Positions 8,990-16,977 of a DNA stretch of 64,000 nucleotides are shown here, one piece after another. The stretch spans positions 1 to 64,000 of the forward strand of contig NZ_FPAS01000001.1 of NCBI RefSeq assembly GCF_900116425.1, read 5' to 3'. The stretch comes from Lishizhenia tianjinensis. GTDB lineage: Bacteria > Bacteroidota > Bacteroidia > Flavobacteriales_D > Crocinitomicaceae. The first letter of the stretch is position 1; every line of letters starts with the position of its first letter. The notes under the pieces were generated by a model. It made no database searches and was not told the DNA's origin. It worked only from the letters and a program-made list of their open reading frames with translations. The position numbers and the translations under genes were made by a program.

Positions 8990-9433
8990 TTAGGATTCAA
9001 AAATCAATTTCATATAATACATGTCGTAGCCTTTTGCCCAGAAGTCGGGATGTTTACTGATCAATTTGAAATTATGTTTGAGGTAAAAAGGATAGACAAG
9101 TTGCGAGGTTCTAACGATACAACGACTGTAAATTCTTTGTTGGGCAATAAAATGCAAGCGGTGTTTAACCAATTCACTACCAATTCCTTTGCCTTGAAAT
9201 TCAGGATGTACAATATCCCAAGATAGAATAGCTGTATGTTCCTCTGGCTTGTAATTGATTCCACCTGCTGCAACCAAACCATTTTCAAATGTATAAACAA
9301 AGTAATTTTCTACTTCATTCTCCAGATAATGTTTAAGGTCTTCTTTTTCCTCGGGATGAAAATATTTGGGTGTATTTGCATCGAATAATTCGAGTAGAGG
9401 AGTAGTGTCTTTTACATGAAATTCGCGTATCAT
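8990..9433 (-). CDS. GNAT family N-acetyltransferase
   Basis: 147 aa if started at the ATG at 9433 (MIREFHV..., the usual first beta strand of GNAT proteins, 19 bp after the kinase gene stops). A longer form beginning at 9487 would overlap the upstream gene by 35 bp. The acetyl-CoA binding motif A is visible as VHPEFQGKGIGSELVKHRL (family pattern Q/RxxGxG/A), and YPFYLKHNFKLIS is the usual C-terminal strand-helix. Transfers acetyl from acetyl-CoA to an unknown amine. Translated downstream of the P-loop kinase gene at 9453, so the two may act on related small substrates, but this is only context. Confidence 0.85.
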   Translation of the reverse strand: MIREFHVKDTTPLLELFDANTPKYFHPEEKEDLKHYLENEVENYFVYTFENGLVAAGGINYKPEEHTAILSWDIVHPEFQGKGIGSELVKHRLHFIAQQRIYSRCIVRTSQLVYPFYLKHNFKLISKHPDFWAKGYDMYYMKLIFES

Positions 9434-9452
9434 TCCTGGTTTGCCGATGTGT

Positions 9453-9941
9453 TTAGCCTCGAAAAATAACACATTTTTTAAGTTCATCTGGCGTTAATTC
9501 CTCAAACCAAGTTTCCATAAAGTCAAATTCGGCCTTGTTAACTTTGAATTGATAAGTAGGACCTTTGTTGATGTTTCTAAACTTCACCCTTTGCCAACGT
9601 GTGGCTTTGTCTATATCCAGGTAGTGTAATTGGATTTTGAAGTTATGTAGTTTAGCAAACTTGATAAATTTTAGTCGGTGAGCTTTTTTTGAGAAACCTA
9701 GATCAAGGACGGCGTTAACTTCGTATTCTTCGAGTTGGATGATAAGCGACTGTATCATTTTTTCACCCCTTTCTATGCGCTCTAAAAACCATTCAAGTCC
9801 GTGAGAGGATGTTTTGTCTTCTAAGAAAAGAACTTTGTTCCATTCATCTATAGAAAACAAAACACCTCCAACTTCCTTTTTCAGCTTTTGAGCATAACTC
9901 GATTTTCCCGCTCCTGTATTTCCAATTATCAAATGCAACAT
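9453..9941 (-). CDS. P-loop ATPase / zeta-toxin-like small kinase
   Basis: 162 aa. A clear Walker A at residues 7-14 (GNTGAGKS) starts the protein, as in AAA_33/zeta-type P-loop kinases that phosphorylate small molecules. Asp32-Glu33 (FSIDEW) lies where this family has its catalytic Asp, and LDLGFSKKAHR plus DKATRWQRVKFRN give the later sensor/lid arginines. Cytosolic. First gene of a two-gene transcript with a GNAT enzyme. Homologues are often labelled 'ATP-binding protein'; some of them are antibiotic- or nucleotide-sugar kinases, but I cannot assign a substrate. Confidence 0.82.
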   Translation of the reverse strand: MLHLIIGNTGAGKSSYAQKLKKEVGGVLFSIDEWNKVLFLEDKTSSHGLEWFLERIERGEKMIQSLIIQLEEYEVNAVLDLGFSKKAHRLKFIKFAKLHNFKIQLHYLDIDKATRWQRVKFRNINKGPTYQFKVNKAEFDFMETWFEELTPDELKKCVIFRG

Positions 9942-10052
9942 AAGGAGGGATATAACAGTGAGTTTTGTTAATTTTTCTGGTTCAATTTAATATTAAAAAT
10001 TCAACTATACTAAGGAGAAAACACTTTAAAAACAGGGGGATATGCTCCTTTT

Positions 10053-10724
10053 TTAATTGTGTTCGAAAATAGAATTAGGAATATATCCACCTCTAATAAG
10101 TTCTTCTTCATTTTCGATGAGAATTATTTCTTGTTTATCCTTTAACAGAAGATGTTGATCGGCAAGAGGAAACACTTCTTGAAAATTATGGTCGGTAATA
10201 AGTATAACACACCTACTTTGCTTCATCCATGTTTTAACTTGTTGAACATGTAATGGGGAGAGTTGGGCAAAGGGTTCGTCTAGTAACAAGAGTTTACTTT
10301 CTCTATGTAGAAGTAAATACAATTCAAGTAGTCGAATTTCCCCACCAGAAAAGTTTTTGATTTTGTAATTTTCTTTAAGCGCGAACAAAGAACATTCTCT
10401 TACTAAATCATGAAGGTTAATGCTGTAGTCCAACAAAACCTGTTTCAGTGTTAAATGAGGTGGTATGAAGTTGTGTTGGGCAAGGTAACCGATTTCATTC
10501 GCATTCAGTTTTCTCCAATTTTCTCCCTTTTCTTGGATTTCAACCCTTGTACTGAAGGTTGTTTTAATTCCACAGATTAATTCCAATAAATAACTTTTAC
10601 CACTCCCATTTCTCCCGTAAAGGGCTATGATTTTTGCACCGTTAACCCCTAAGAAGAGCTCAACTTCATGCTTACTGTTTTCTATGCTGTAGGAAGAAGA
10701 TAAAAGGCGGAGTTTAGTTGACAT
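10053..10724 (-). CDS. ABC transporter ATP-binding protein
   Basis: 223 aa ATPase subunit. Walker A GRNGSGKS at about 38-45, Q-loop around YLAQHNF, signature NFSGGE (~124-129; a variant of LSGGQ), Walker B LLLLDEP, and the switch His in ITDHN. Supplies ATP energy to a membrane partner on the inner membrane. Its first codons overlap the end of the small membrane-protein gene upstream (10714-11055) by 11 bp, which suggests translational coupling and that the 113-aa protein is its partner. Exported substrate unknown. Confidence 0.9.
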   Translation of the reverse strand: MSTKLRLLSSSYSIENSKHEVELFLGVNGAKIIALYGRNGSGKSYLLELICGIKTTFSTRVEIQEKGENWRKLNANEIGYLAQHNFIPPHLTLKQVLLDYSINLHDLVRECSLFALKENYKIKNFSGGEIRLLELYLLLHRESKLLLLDEPFAQLSPLHVQQVKTWMKQSRCVILITDHNFQEVFPLADQHLLLKDKQEIILIENEEELIRGGYIPNSIFEHN

Positions 10725-11055
10725 ATATAAGGATGCTTAAGGGGAGTGTGAGCAACAAAAATTGTAAGAATGCTATTCCTAGGGTAAATATCCAAAGTCG
10801 CATACGTTTAATGTTTAGGTTGTGGTAATACAGGTAGTACTTTTTATTGCGTAGGTGGTAAACCCATGCGATCAACGAAAGACTTATGATTTTAAAAATT
10901 AGAAAGCTCGGGAATAGGATCAATGCATATTTGCCCATTCCTAATAACAATATCATACAAATGAGGTCGATGATGATTAAAGTTGGGAAAAGAGGTCGAT
11001 AAAATCTTAAATATAATTTCAAGTGCTTAGGCTTTGGATGAAAACGTAGGACCAA
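10714..11055 (-). CDS. Small membrane protein coupled to the ABC ATPase
   Basis: 113 aa, three hydrophobic segments (about 22-40, 43-65 and 88-110) separated by a very basic, Tyr-rich loop (YHLRNKKYYLYYHNLNIKRMR). There is no ATG near the start: the frame opens after a stop with TTG at 11055, preceded 14 nt upstream by an AAGGAG, so the start codon is uncertain. The overlap with the downstream ATPase gene suggests a minimal two-component ABC system, although 113 aa is short for a permease and a second membrane subunit could be encoded elsewhere. Confidence 0.65.
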   Translation of the reverse strand: MVLRFHPKPKHLKLYLRFYRPLFPTLIIIDLICMILLLGMGKYALILFPSFLIFKIISLSLIAWVYHLRNKKYYLYYHNLNIKRMRLWIFTLGIAFLQFLLLTLPLSILIYVN

Positions 11056-11093
11056 AGTTTTTCGTATAGCTCCTTCTTAAAAAAGATGTTAAG

Positions 11094-11618
11094 TTACTCC
11101 TCGGTTAACAAGGAATAACAAATGGAGTCAGAAAATTGCCCTTCATAAAAGTAATCTTGTTGATGTATACCTTCTTTTTGAAATCCTAGTTTTTCTAACA
11201 ATCGAATGGATGCCGTATTCCAAGCGGCTACACGCGCTTGTACGCGATGAAGCTTCATGTGTTCGAAACCTACCTGAAGCACCAAAGGCACAACACTGCT
11301 CATAATACCTTTGCGCTTGTATTCATCACTTTTTAAACTATAAAATAGTTCGGCATTCCTGTGGTCTTTGTTCCAAATATGATACCCCGTATGTCCTATA
11401 GTCATTCCTTGTTCATTCTGAACAACTCCAAGCGCTAGGGAATATCTATAGGTGGTCATGCCTTCTTTGTGCATGCGTTGTAGTTTTTCAAATTCGGCTT
11501 CAGAACTATAGCCAAAAAAGTTCATGATGTAAGCTTTATCTTGTTCTTTAAAAAGCGTATGTATGTCCTTTGGAAAGAGTAGTAATAGCTTGTAAGGTCC
11601 AGTAGTTTTTACAATCAT
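11094..11618 (-). CDS. GNAT acetyltransferase, RimJ/RimL type
   Basis: 174 aa. Pattern of the RimJ/RimL subgroup: IGHTGYHIWNKDHRNAELFYSL, then the acetyl-CoA loop region YKRKGIMSSVVPLVLQVGFEHM, the HRVQARVAAWNTASIRLLEKLGFQKEG block (the AxNxxSxxLLEKxGF signature) and a final YFYEGQFSDSICYSLL. Predicted to acetylate a protein N-terminus or small amine in the cytosol. Lies between the ABC pair and a terminator that ends the M13 peptidase gene; it probably has its own promoter. Confidence 0.88.
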   Translation of the reverse strand: MIVKTTGPYKLLLLFPKDIHTLFKEQDKAYIMNFFGYSSEAEFEKLQRMHKEGMTTYRYSLALGVVQNEQGMTIGHTGYHIWNKDHRNAELFYSLKSDEYKRKGIMSSVVPLVLQVGFEHMKLHRVQARVAAWNTASIRLLEKLGFQKEGIHQQDYFYEGQFSDSICYSLLTEE

Positions 11619-11644
11619 AGTAAGGGCTTTGAACTAAAAATACG

Positions 11645-11674
11645 AAAAAAGCCCAGCTCTTGCGAACTGGGCTT
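11645..11674 (-). terminator. Rho-independent terminator of the M13 peptidase gene
   Basis: Stem agcccag / ctgggct with loop ctcttgcgaa, read on the minus strand with a U-run given by the A6 at 11645-11650. It sits about 20 bp after the peptidase stop codon. Confidence 0.88.
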
Positions 11675-11693
11675 AATTTATAGGGTATTTTTT

Positions 11694-13742
11694 CTACCAG
11701 ATTTTACTAATCTTATCTGCTGAGTTACGCATAGCGTCTCCTTCAGCAACTTGGAAAGCTTCAAAGAATTCTGGACAGTTCATTAATGGTCCATTCACTC
11801 TATACATTCCTGGAGAGTGAGGGTCATTCTCTAATCTGTTTTTCAATTCTGCTTCCGTATAATTGATTTTCCACAATTGTGCGTAGGCAATGAAGAAACG
11901 TTGTGCAGGTGTAAAGCCTTTTATTTCTTCTCCTTCCTTAAATTCTTCAGTACGCGTGTATGCGTGGTAGGCCATGGTAATACCACCTAAGTCGGCAATG
12001 TTTTCTCCCATCGTTAAATCAGGGTTTACACAGTGACCTTCTATAGCACAGAATTGCTCAAAAGTATTACCCAACTTCTCAGTTCTTTTTTCGAAGGCTG
12101 ATCTATCTGCTTCTGACCACCAGTTTGTGAAAGATCCATCAGCAGCAAATTTAGATCCCATGTCGTCGAAACCATGCGTAAACTCATGACCGATAACCAT
12201 TCCTATAGTACCGTAGTTTACAGCATCTTCAGCTTCCATATCAAAGAAAGGCGGTTGCATAATTCCTGCAGGGAAAGCAATTTCATTCAAAAGAGGGTGG
12301 TAATACGCATTCACCATGTGAGCTGGCATACCCCATTCTTTTTTGTCAACAGGTTTGTTCAATTTAGCCATGTTCTCTTTGATCGAAAACTCCGTACAAG
12401 CATCCACGTTAGCGATGTAGTTGTCCTTGCTTAATTTCAATCCTGAAAAATCTTTCCACTCTTCTGGGAAACCTAATTTTCTACCAATAGAAGCAAGTTT
12501 TAATTGTGCCTGTTGCTTGGTTTCAGCACTCATCCAATCTAAGTTGTTGATACGCTCTTCGAATACAATTAAAAGGTTATCTACCATTTTGTTTACTCTT
12601 TCTTTAGCCGCTTCGCTAAAGTGTCTTTCAACAAATGCTTTTCCAAGTGCTTCACCTATGGCAATATCAGTAATTTCATTGATTGCTCGCTCTTCTATAG
12701 GTTTCATTTCTTGAGAACCCTTGATTGTTTTACCATAAAAATTAAAAGAAGCGTCTACAAAATCCTGACTCAAATGTGGAGCATAGTGATTTAAAACACA
12801 CCACTTCATGTACATTTTTATTTGTTCAAATGGTGCATCAGTTATCTGGTTTCCTAAAGTTTCAAAGAAACCTGGCTGACCAACAATGATAGGAGTTTCA
12901 ATGTCACCAAAACCTCTCGTATGCGTATACAATCTAAAATCGAAATTCTGGAAGTATTGTGCAACCTCAGCAAAATCTGTTGGGTTGTATGTATTCTCAG
13001 GAATTCTTAATTCTTTCGGCTCCATCATAGAGGCAGACATATTTTGCTCCCAAGCTACAACAGCACCTGCGAAATTATCTCTATCTCTTAAACCAGTAAT
13101 ACCAATTAAGTTTGTAATGTATCCCTTGTAATCAGAAAGAATGCTCTCTTTATCTTTATCTAAATAGTAGTTACGGTTTGGTAAACCTATTCCTCCCTGA
13201 GAAAGGTACAAAACGTGTTCATCAACCTTTTTTAAATCTTGACCTACACCGAAATTAAAAAATGCAGATATTCCTTTGTTGTGAAGTTGAGCAAGGATAG
13301 CAGGTAACTCATCCTTCGTTTTCATTTCAGTAATGTTGTAGATCAATTCTTCTACAGGACCAAGTGCATTTTTATTTCTTTGATCCATGTTGATGTAAGA
13401 AGCATAGTACGCTCCCAACAATTGTTGAATATCACCCTCTGGCGCATTTGCTTTTACAGCGTCATCCAAAATGGCTTTTAATTTCTTCTTGTTTTCCTGA
13501 TCTAACTCGTTAAAACTTCCCCATCTCGACTCACTCGCTGGTACTGGATTATTTTTCACCCATGTTCCGTTGGCGTATGTAAAGAAGTCTTCTGAAGCTT
13601 TTACAGATTTATCCATGTAAGATAAGTCAATCGTTTTTTGTCCGTCTGACGAACGCAATTCATTCTTGTCTTTACCTGTAAAAATCCCACAACTTGTAGC
13701 TACAAGTGCAGATACCGATAAAATTGAGATTTGCTTTATCAT
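11694..13742 (-). CDS. pepO: M13 family zinc metallopeptidase (PepO/neprilysin-like), lipoprotein
   Basis: 682 aa, normal for bacterial M13 peptidases. Signal peptide with lipobox (ALVATSC, Cys18), so the enzyme is lipid-anchored outside the cytoplasm. N-terminal M13_N lobe (about 40-430), then the catalytic lobe: zinc motif HEFTH at 519-523 (Glu520 catalytic), third ligand Glu580 in GENIADLGG, and the terminal NxxDF-like NCPEFFEAF, ending in the family's typical C-terminal Trp. Cleaves oligopeptides in the periplasm. Monocistronic: own promoter (13792-13823) and terminator (11645-11674). Confidence 0.96.
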   Translation of the reverse strand: MIKQISILSVSALVATSCGIFTGKDKNELRSSDGQKTIDLSYMDKSVKASEDFFTYANGTWVKNNPVPASESRWGSFNELDQENKKKLKAILDDAVKANAPEGDIQQLLGAYYASYINMDQRNKNALGPVEELIYNITEMKTKDELPAILAQLHNKGISAFFNFGVGQDLKKVDEHVLYLSQGGIGLPNRNYYLDKDKESILSDYKGYITNLIGITGLRDRDNFAGAVVAWEQNMSASMMEPKELRIPENTYNPTDFAEVAQYFQNFDFRLYTHTRGFGDIETPIIVGQPGFFETLGNQITDAPFEQIKMYMKWCVLNHYAPHLSQDFVDASFNFYGKTIKGSQEMKPIEERAINEITDIAIGEALGKAFVERHFSEAAKERVNKMVDNLLIVFEERINNLDWMSAETKQQAQLKLASIGRKLGFPEEWKDFSGLKLSKDNYIANVDACTEFSIKENMAKLNKPVDKKEWGMPAHMVNAYYHPLLNEIAFPAGIMQPPFFDMEAEDAVNYGTIGMVIGHEFTHGFDDMGSKFAADGSFTNWWSEADRSAFEKRTEKLGNTFEQFCAIEGHCVNPDLTMGENIADLGGITMAYHAYTRTEEFKEGEEIKGFTPAQRFFIAYAQLWKINYTEAELKNRLENDPHSPGMYRVNGPLMNCPEFFEAFQVAEGDAMRNSADKISKIW

Positions 13743-13791
13743 TGATTTTTTGTTTTGTAGTGCGTGTTTATTATAAGCTCGGAAAGATAAG

Positions 13792-13823
13792 GAAAAGCAT
13801 TGATTTATTAAAGGATATACAAA
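13792..13823 (-). promoter_or_regulatory. Bacteroidota-type promoter of the M13 peptidase gene
   Basis: On the minus strand: TTTG (13820-13823), 20-bp spacer, TATCTTTC (13792-13799), one mismatch to the -7 consensus TAnnTTTG. The predicted leader is about 45 nt before the ATG at 13742. Confidence 0.6.
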
Positions 13824-13869
13824 AGCTTCTCCATCTTGCTTTTTTAGGTGAGGAGTAGGAGGTTTTAAG

Positions 13870-13948
13870 AAGGGGGGCTTGACATTTCTGGATATCCACT
13901 CCTAGTCCCCAATTTCATTGTGGAGCTACCGTTGCTATCCAGGCCAGT
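13870..13948 (-). ncRNA. Candidate structured RNA element, short copy (B)
   Basis: On the minus strand the element opens with CTGGATA (13936-13942) and closes with TATCCAG (13888-13894), a perfect 7-bp stem. Inside the 5' arm it reads GGATAGCAACGGTA, differing from copy A (GGATAGTAGTGGCA near 510) only by transitions; the 3' arm has GTGGATATCC against CGGATAGCCC in A. It lies directly 3' of the ElaA-like gene in the sense direction. Shorter than A (about 60 versus 140 nt between stems). Confidence 0.45.
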
Positions 13949-13950
13949 TA

Positions 13951-14394
13951 TTAAGATCTTTTCATGGCAACATGAGGTATGTCGTCCTCCAAATACATTT
14001 CACTTACGGTAACAAAGCCGTGTTGTTGATAGTAGTTTTGTAAATGCTCTTGGGCTGATATTTTTACAGCAACCTTGCCATATTTTTGCCCTATGAAGTC
14101 CAATGCAGCACGCATTAATTCGTGACCAATGGCTTTACCTCTTTCACTTTCTGCTATAGCAACTCTACCTATGCTTACTTCCTTATAACTCACACCCGGG
14201 GCTAATATACGTGCTGTTCCTATGAGTTGTTTGGTCTCATTATGGATTACAAGATGATCGGCTAATAAGTCCTTGCCGTCTAGTTCTGGGTAAGGACAAT
14301 TTTGTTCAACCACAAAAATATTAATGCGCAAAGCAATTAAATCATGTAAGGCGAGGGGAGAGAGTTCCTCCCATTTTTTAATTTCTATTTTCAT
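13951..14394 (-). CDS. ElaA-like GNAT acetyltransferase
   Basis: 147 aa, full length for the ElaA family. The family hallmark FVVEQNCPYPELDGKD is at about 27-42, the acetyl-CoA motif is SIGRVAIAESERGKAIGHELM (with RGKAIG in place of the usual RGxGxG), and the C-terminal half has YGKVAVKISAQEHLQNYYQQHGF. Predicted cytosolic acetyltransferase of unknown substrate. It follows gap in the same direction but a terminator stands between them, so it probably has its own promoter or relies on read-through. Confidence 0.9.
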   Translation of the reverse strand: MKIEIKKWEELSPLALHDLIALRINIFVVEQNCPYPELDGKDLLADHLVIHNETKQLIGTARILAPGVSYKEVSIGRVAIAESERGKAIGHELMRAALDFIGQKYGKVAVKISAQEHLQNYYQQHGFVTVSEMYLEDDIPHVAMKRS

Positions 14395-14402
14395 AAAGAC
14401 AT

Positions 14403-14436
14403 AAAAAAACCGTTACCTCGAAAGATAACGGTTTTC
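14403..14436 (-). terminator. Rho-independent terminator of gap
   Basis: Stem aaccgtta (14408-14415) / taacggtt (14426-14433) with a 10-nt loop; the minus-strand U-run comes from the A-run at 14403-14409. Located about 20 bp after the GAPDH stop codon. Confidence 0.9.
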
Positions 14437-14454
14437 ACTAAAAAAATGAGTTTC

Positions 14455-15909
14455 CTAGTAGTATATTAATCTTCTTACTTTAGCGATGTATTTCGCTAAA
14501 CGAATAACTTGTTTTGTGTAACCGTACTCGTTATCGTACCATGTGTACAACACTACGTTTTTACCATCGTTAGAAGTAATTGTAGCTGGAGAATCGTATA
14601 CTGAACAACAAGTGTTTCCGATAATATCGTTAGATACTAATTCGTTATCCACAGAGTAGAAAATTTGGTTTACTAAGTCACCGTTCAATGCTGCGTGCTT
14701 AATTTTCTCGTTAATTTCTTCTGTAGTTGTTGCTTTAGACAAGTTCAAAGATAAGATAGCTAAAGATCCGTTTGGAGTTGGTACACGTACCGCGTTAGCT
14801 GTTAATTTATCTTCTAAAGAAGGAATAACTTTCGTTACTGCTTTACCTGCACCTGTAGAAGTAATTACCATGTTGATGGCAGCTGATCTACCTCTTCTTG
14901 GCTTCTTGTGCATGTTGTCCAATAAGTTTTGGTCATTCGTGTACGCGTGTACAGTTTCGATGTGACCTTTTTCGATTCCAAACTCGTCAGAAACTACTTT
15001 CAGGATAGGAGAAATAGCATTTGTAGTACAAGATGCTGCAGAATATACATTCTCGTTATCTAAATCTAAATCAGAGTGGTTAATTCCGTAAACGATGTTA
15101 GGAATTTCTTTACCTGGAGCCGTTAATAAAACTTTAGAGATTCCTTTCGCCTCTAAGTGTCTTGATAAAGCAGCTCTGTCAGTAAATACACCTGTGTTAT
15201 CTATCAATAAAGCGTTGTTGATTCCGTAAGCTGTGTAATCTACATCTTCAGGAGAATTAGCTTCAATCATTTGAACAATTTGTCCGTTGATGCTAATTGT
15301 TTTCTCTTCAACGTTTTCAATAACAGTACCGTCAAATGCACCGTGAACAGAATCGTTTCTTAATAAAGCAGCACGCTTTGTGATGTTTGTAGCATCTGCG
15401 TTACGTGTAACGATAGCTCTTAATCTTAACTGCTGACCTTTACCAGCTTGTTTGATTAATTCACGAGCAGCCAAACGTCCAATTCTACCGAATCCGTATA
15501 AAACTACGTCTCTTGGTTCAATTTTACCGTTGTTTTCACCGATGAAATCCGCTAACTTGTTTTTCAAGAAATCTGCTTTAGACGCGAAGTTGTCTTTTTC
15601 AGTTAACCACTCGCTTGCTAATTTCCCGATATCCAATTTTGATGGATTCAAGTTTAAGCTTAATAACTCTTCAGCCAACTCAGAAGTTGTGAACACATCG
15701 ATTGGTTTGTTCACTACCGTATCTGCGTAACGGTGAAGGTTTAGAATTTCTGCAATCGTTGTATTGATAAGGTGGTTTCTGAACAATACTAGTTCAATCC
15801 CTTGGTCGTACAACAACTGACCAGTTTTACTTTGTAATTTTACTGCAGCACGCTCTTTTCTTACGTGCTCGTTTAATTCATTTTCGTAGCCGATAGCAGC
15901 TTCCATCAT
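14455..15909 (-). CDS. gap: Glyceraldehyde-3-phosphate dehydrogenase, long form
   Basis: 484 aa, about 150 residues longer than classical GAPDH because of an N-terminal helical extension (1-125) seen in many Bacteroidota homologues. The NAD-binding start is VVLYGFGRIGRLAARELI (about 136-153), the catalytic Cys294 is in SAASCTTNAI, followed by the HAYTNDQ and RRGRSAAINMV(I)TSTGA segments, and it ends in the usual WYDNEYGY...V motif. Converts glyceraldehyde-3-phosphate to 1,3-bisphosphoglycerate (or the reverse) in the cytosol. Given the extension it may be the gluconeogenic or salt-activated paralogue; whether another gap gene exists cannot be seen here. Confidence 0.97.
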   Translation of the reverse strand: MMEAAIGYENELNEHVRKERAAVKLQSKTGQLLYDQGIELVLFRNHLINTTIAEILNLHRYADTVVNKPIDVFTTSELAEELLSLNLNPSKLDIGKLASEWLTEKDNFASKADFLKNKLADFIGENNGKIEPRDVVLYGFGRIGRLAARELIKQAGKGQQLRLRAIVTRNADATNITKRAALLRNDSVHGAFDGTVIENVEEKTISINGQIVQMIEANSPEDVDYTAYGINNALLIDNTGVFTDRAALSRHLEAKGISKVLLTAPGKEIPNIVYGINHSDLDLDNENVYSAASCTTNAISPILKVVSDEFGIEKGHIETVHAYTNDQNLLDNMHKKPRRGRSAAINMVITSTGAGKAVTKVIPSLEDKLTANAVRVPTPNGSLAILSLNLSKATTTEEINEKIKHAALNGDLVNQIFYSVDNELVSNDIIGNTCCSVYDSPATITSNDGKNVVLYTWYDNEYGYTKQVIRLAKYIAKVRRLIYY

Positions 15910-15931
15910 GATAAAAAATTATAGTGTATAT

Positions 15932-15961
15932 AAAAAAATAGGCCGCCAACAAGGCAGCCTA
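15932..15961 (-). terminator. Rho-independent terminator of rpoD
   Basis: Stem aggc-c-gcc / ggc-a-gcct (about 15940-15960) with loop AACAA; the A7 run at 15932-15938 gives the minus-strand U-tract. It sits just after the sigma-factor stop codon and before gap. Confidence 0.82.
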
Positions 15962-15966
15962 AAATG

Positions 15967-16833
15967 TTATCCTAAGTATGCTTTCAATAATTTGTTACGC
16001 GAAGTATGTCTCAACCTGCGAATAGCTTTCTCCTTAATTTGACGCACACGCTCTCTTGTTAAATTGAACTTAGATCCAATTTCTTCAAGTGTTAATCCGT
16101 GGTTCATACCAATTCCGAAGAACAAACGAATAATCTCTCTTTCCTTGTCTGTTAACGTAGAAAGTGAACGCTCGATTTCTCTTTGTAAAGACTCCGCCAT
16201 TAATTCAGAATCCGCTTTTGGAGAATCAGAGTTCGCCATTACGTCCATCAATGTACCACCATCTTCAGAAGAAGAAAGGGGAGCATCCATAGATACGTGT
16301 CTACCCGAAACGTTCAAAGATTCTTTTACTTTGTCTTCAGGAACTTCCAAAGCTTCTGCTAATTCCTCAGCTGAAGGTGGACGTTCGTATTCTTGCTCCA
16401 AACGAGAGAATGCTTTGTTAATCTTGTTTAACGAACCAACTTGGTTCAAAGGAAGACGAACAATTCTTGCTTGCTCTGCCAAAGCCTGAAGGATAGACTG
16501 ACGAATCCACCATACGGCGTAAGAGATAAATTTAAAACCTCTTGTTTCATCAAACTTCTGTGCAGCTTTAATTAATCCTAAGTTTCCTTCGTTAATTAAA
16601 TCTGGTAAAGTTAATCCTTGGTTTTGGTATTGCTTGGCTACAGAAACAACGAAACGTAAGTTCGCTCTAGTTAATTTCTCTAAAGCGGTTTGATCTCCTG
16701 CTTTAATTCTTCTCGCTAATTCTACCTCCTCTTCAGCAGTGATAAGCTCTTCTTTACCTATGTCTTGAAGGTACTTATCAAGTGATTGACTCTCACGGTT
16801 AGTGATCGACTTTGTTATCTTAAGTTGTCTCAT
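15967..16833 (-). CDS. rpoD: RNA polymerase primary sigma factor (short sigma-70)
   Basis: 288 aa. This is the housekeeping sigma factor of Bacteroidota, which lacks region 1.1 and the non-conserved insert of the E. coli protein. Region 1.2 is at about 17-50 ([20 protein letters not shown]), region 2 at 55-125 ([20 protein letters not shown], then [15 protein letters not shown] for -10 melting), region 3 at 140-210, and region 4.2 ends with [28 protein letters not shown]. It directs RNA polymerase to the TTG/TAnnTTTG promoters seen elsewhere in this window. Transcribed alone from the promoter at 16879. Confidence 0.98.
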   Translation of the reverse strand: MRQLKITKSITNRESQSLDKYLQDIGKEELITAEEEVELARRIKAGDQTALEKLTRANLRFVVSVAKQYQNQGLTLPDLINEGNLGLIKAAQKFDETRGFKFISYAVWWIRQSILQALAEQARIVRLPLNQVGSLNKINKAFSRLEQEYERPPSAEELAEALEVPEDKVKESLNVSGRHVSMDAPLSSSEDGGTLMDVMANSDSPKADSELMAESLQREIERSLSTLTDKEREIIRLFFGIGMNHGLTLEEIGSKFNLTRERVRQIKEKAIRRLRHTSRNKLLKAYLG

Positions 16834-16878
16834 GTATATTTATCCTCCTAGTCTGTTAAACACTTGTAAAAGTGGGTG

Positions 16879-16886
16879 CAAAGATA
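16879..16886 (-). promoter_or_regulatory. -7 promoter box of rpoD
   Basis: On the minus strand TATCTTTG followed by CA, an exact match to the Bacteroidota -7 consensus TAnnTTTG, about 45 nt before the ATG. The -33 position is only a T-rich run (about 16905-16915), so the upstream box is weak. The box lies inside a small GGGTG/CACCC inverted repeat (16874-16890). Confidence 0.55.
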
Positions 16887-16977
16887 CACCCTTCTTTTTG
16901 ATTAAAAAAATTTTTTGTTGACAAAAGATTGAATTTCAATTATCACAAAAAGCATGCCTTAACTCTCTGGTAATGGG

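Noticed and set aside
13861-13948. Element B as an insertion-sequence end or attachment site
   Set aside because: No transposase or integrase gene, no flanking direct repeat; its inner motifs match element A instead.
16064-16489. Plus-strand frame (141 aa) across the sigma-factor gene
   Set aside because: Antisense to rpoD, Ser-rich composition typical of a shadow frame, no motif.
16874-16890. GGGTG/CACCC hairpin upstream of rpoD as a terminator
   Set aside because: The stem overlaps the exact -7 box TATCTTTG on the minus strand, is only 5 bp long, and lies upstream of the gene; promoter explanation is better.
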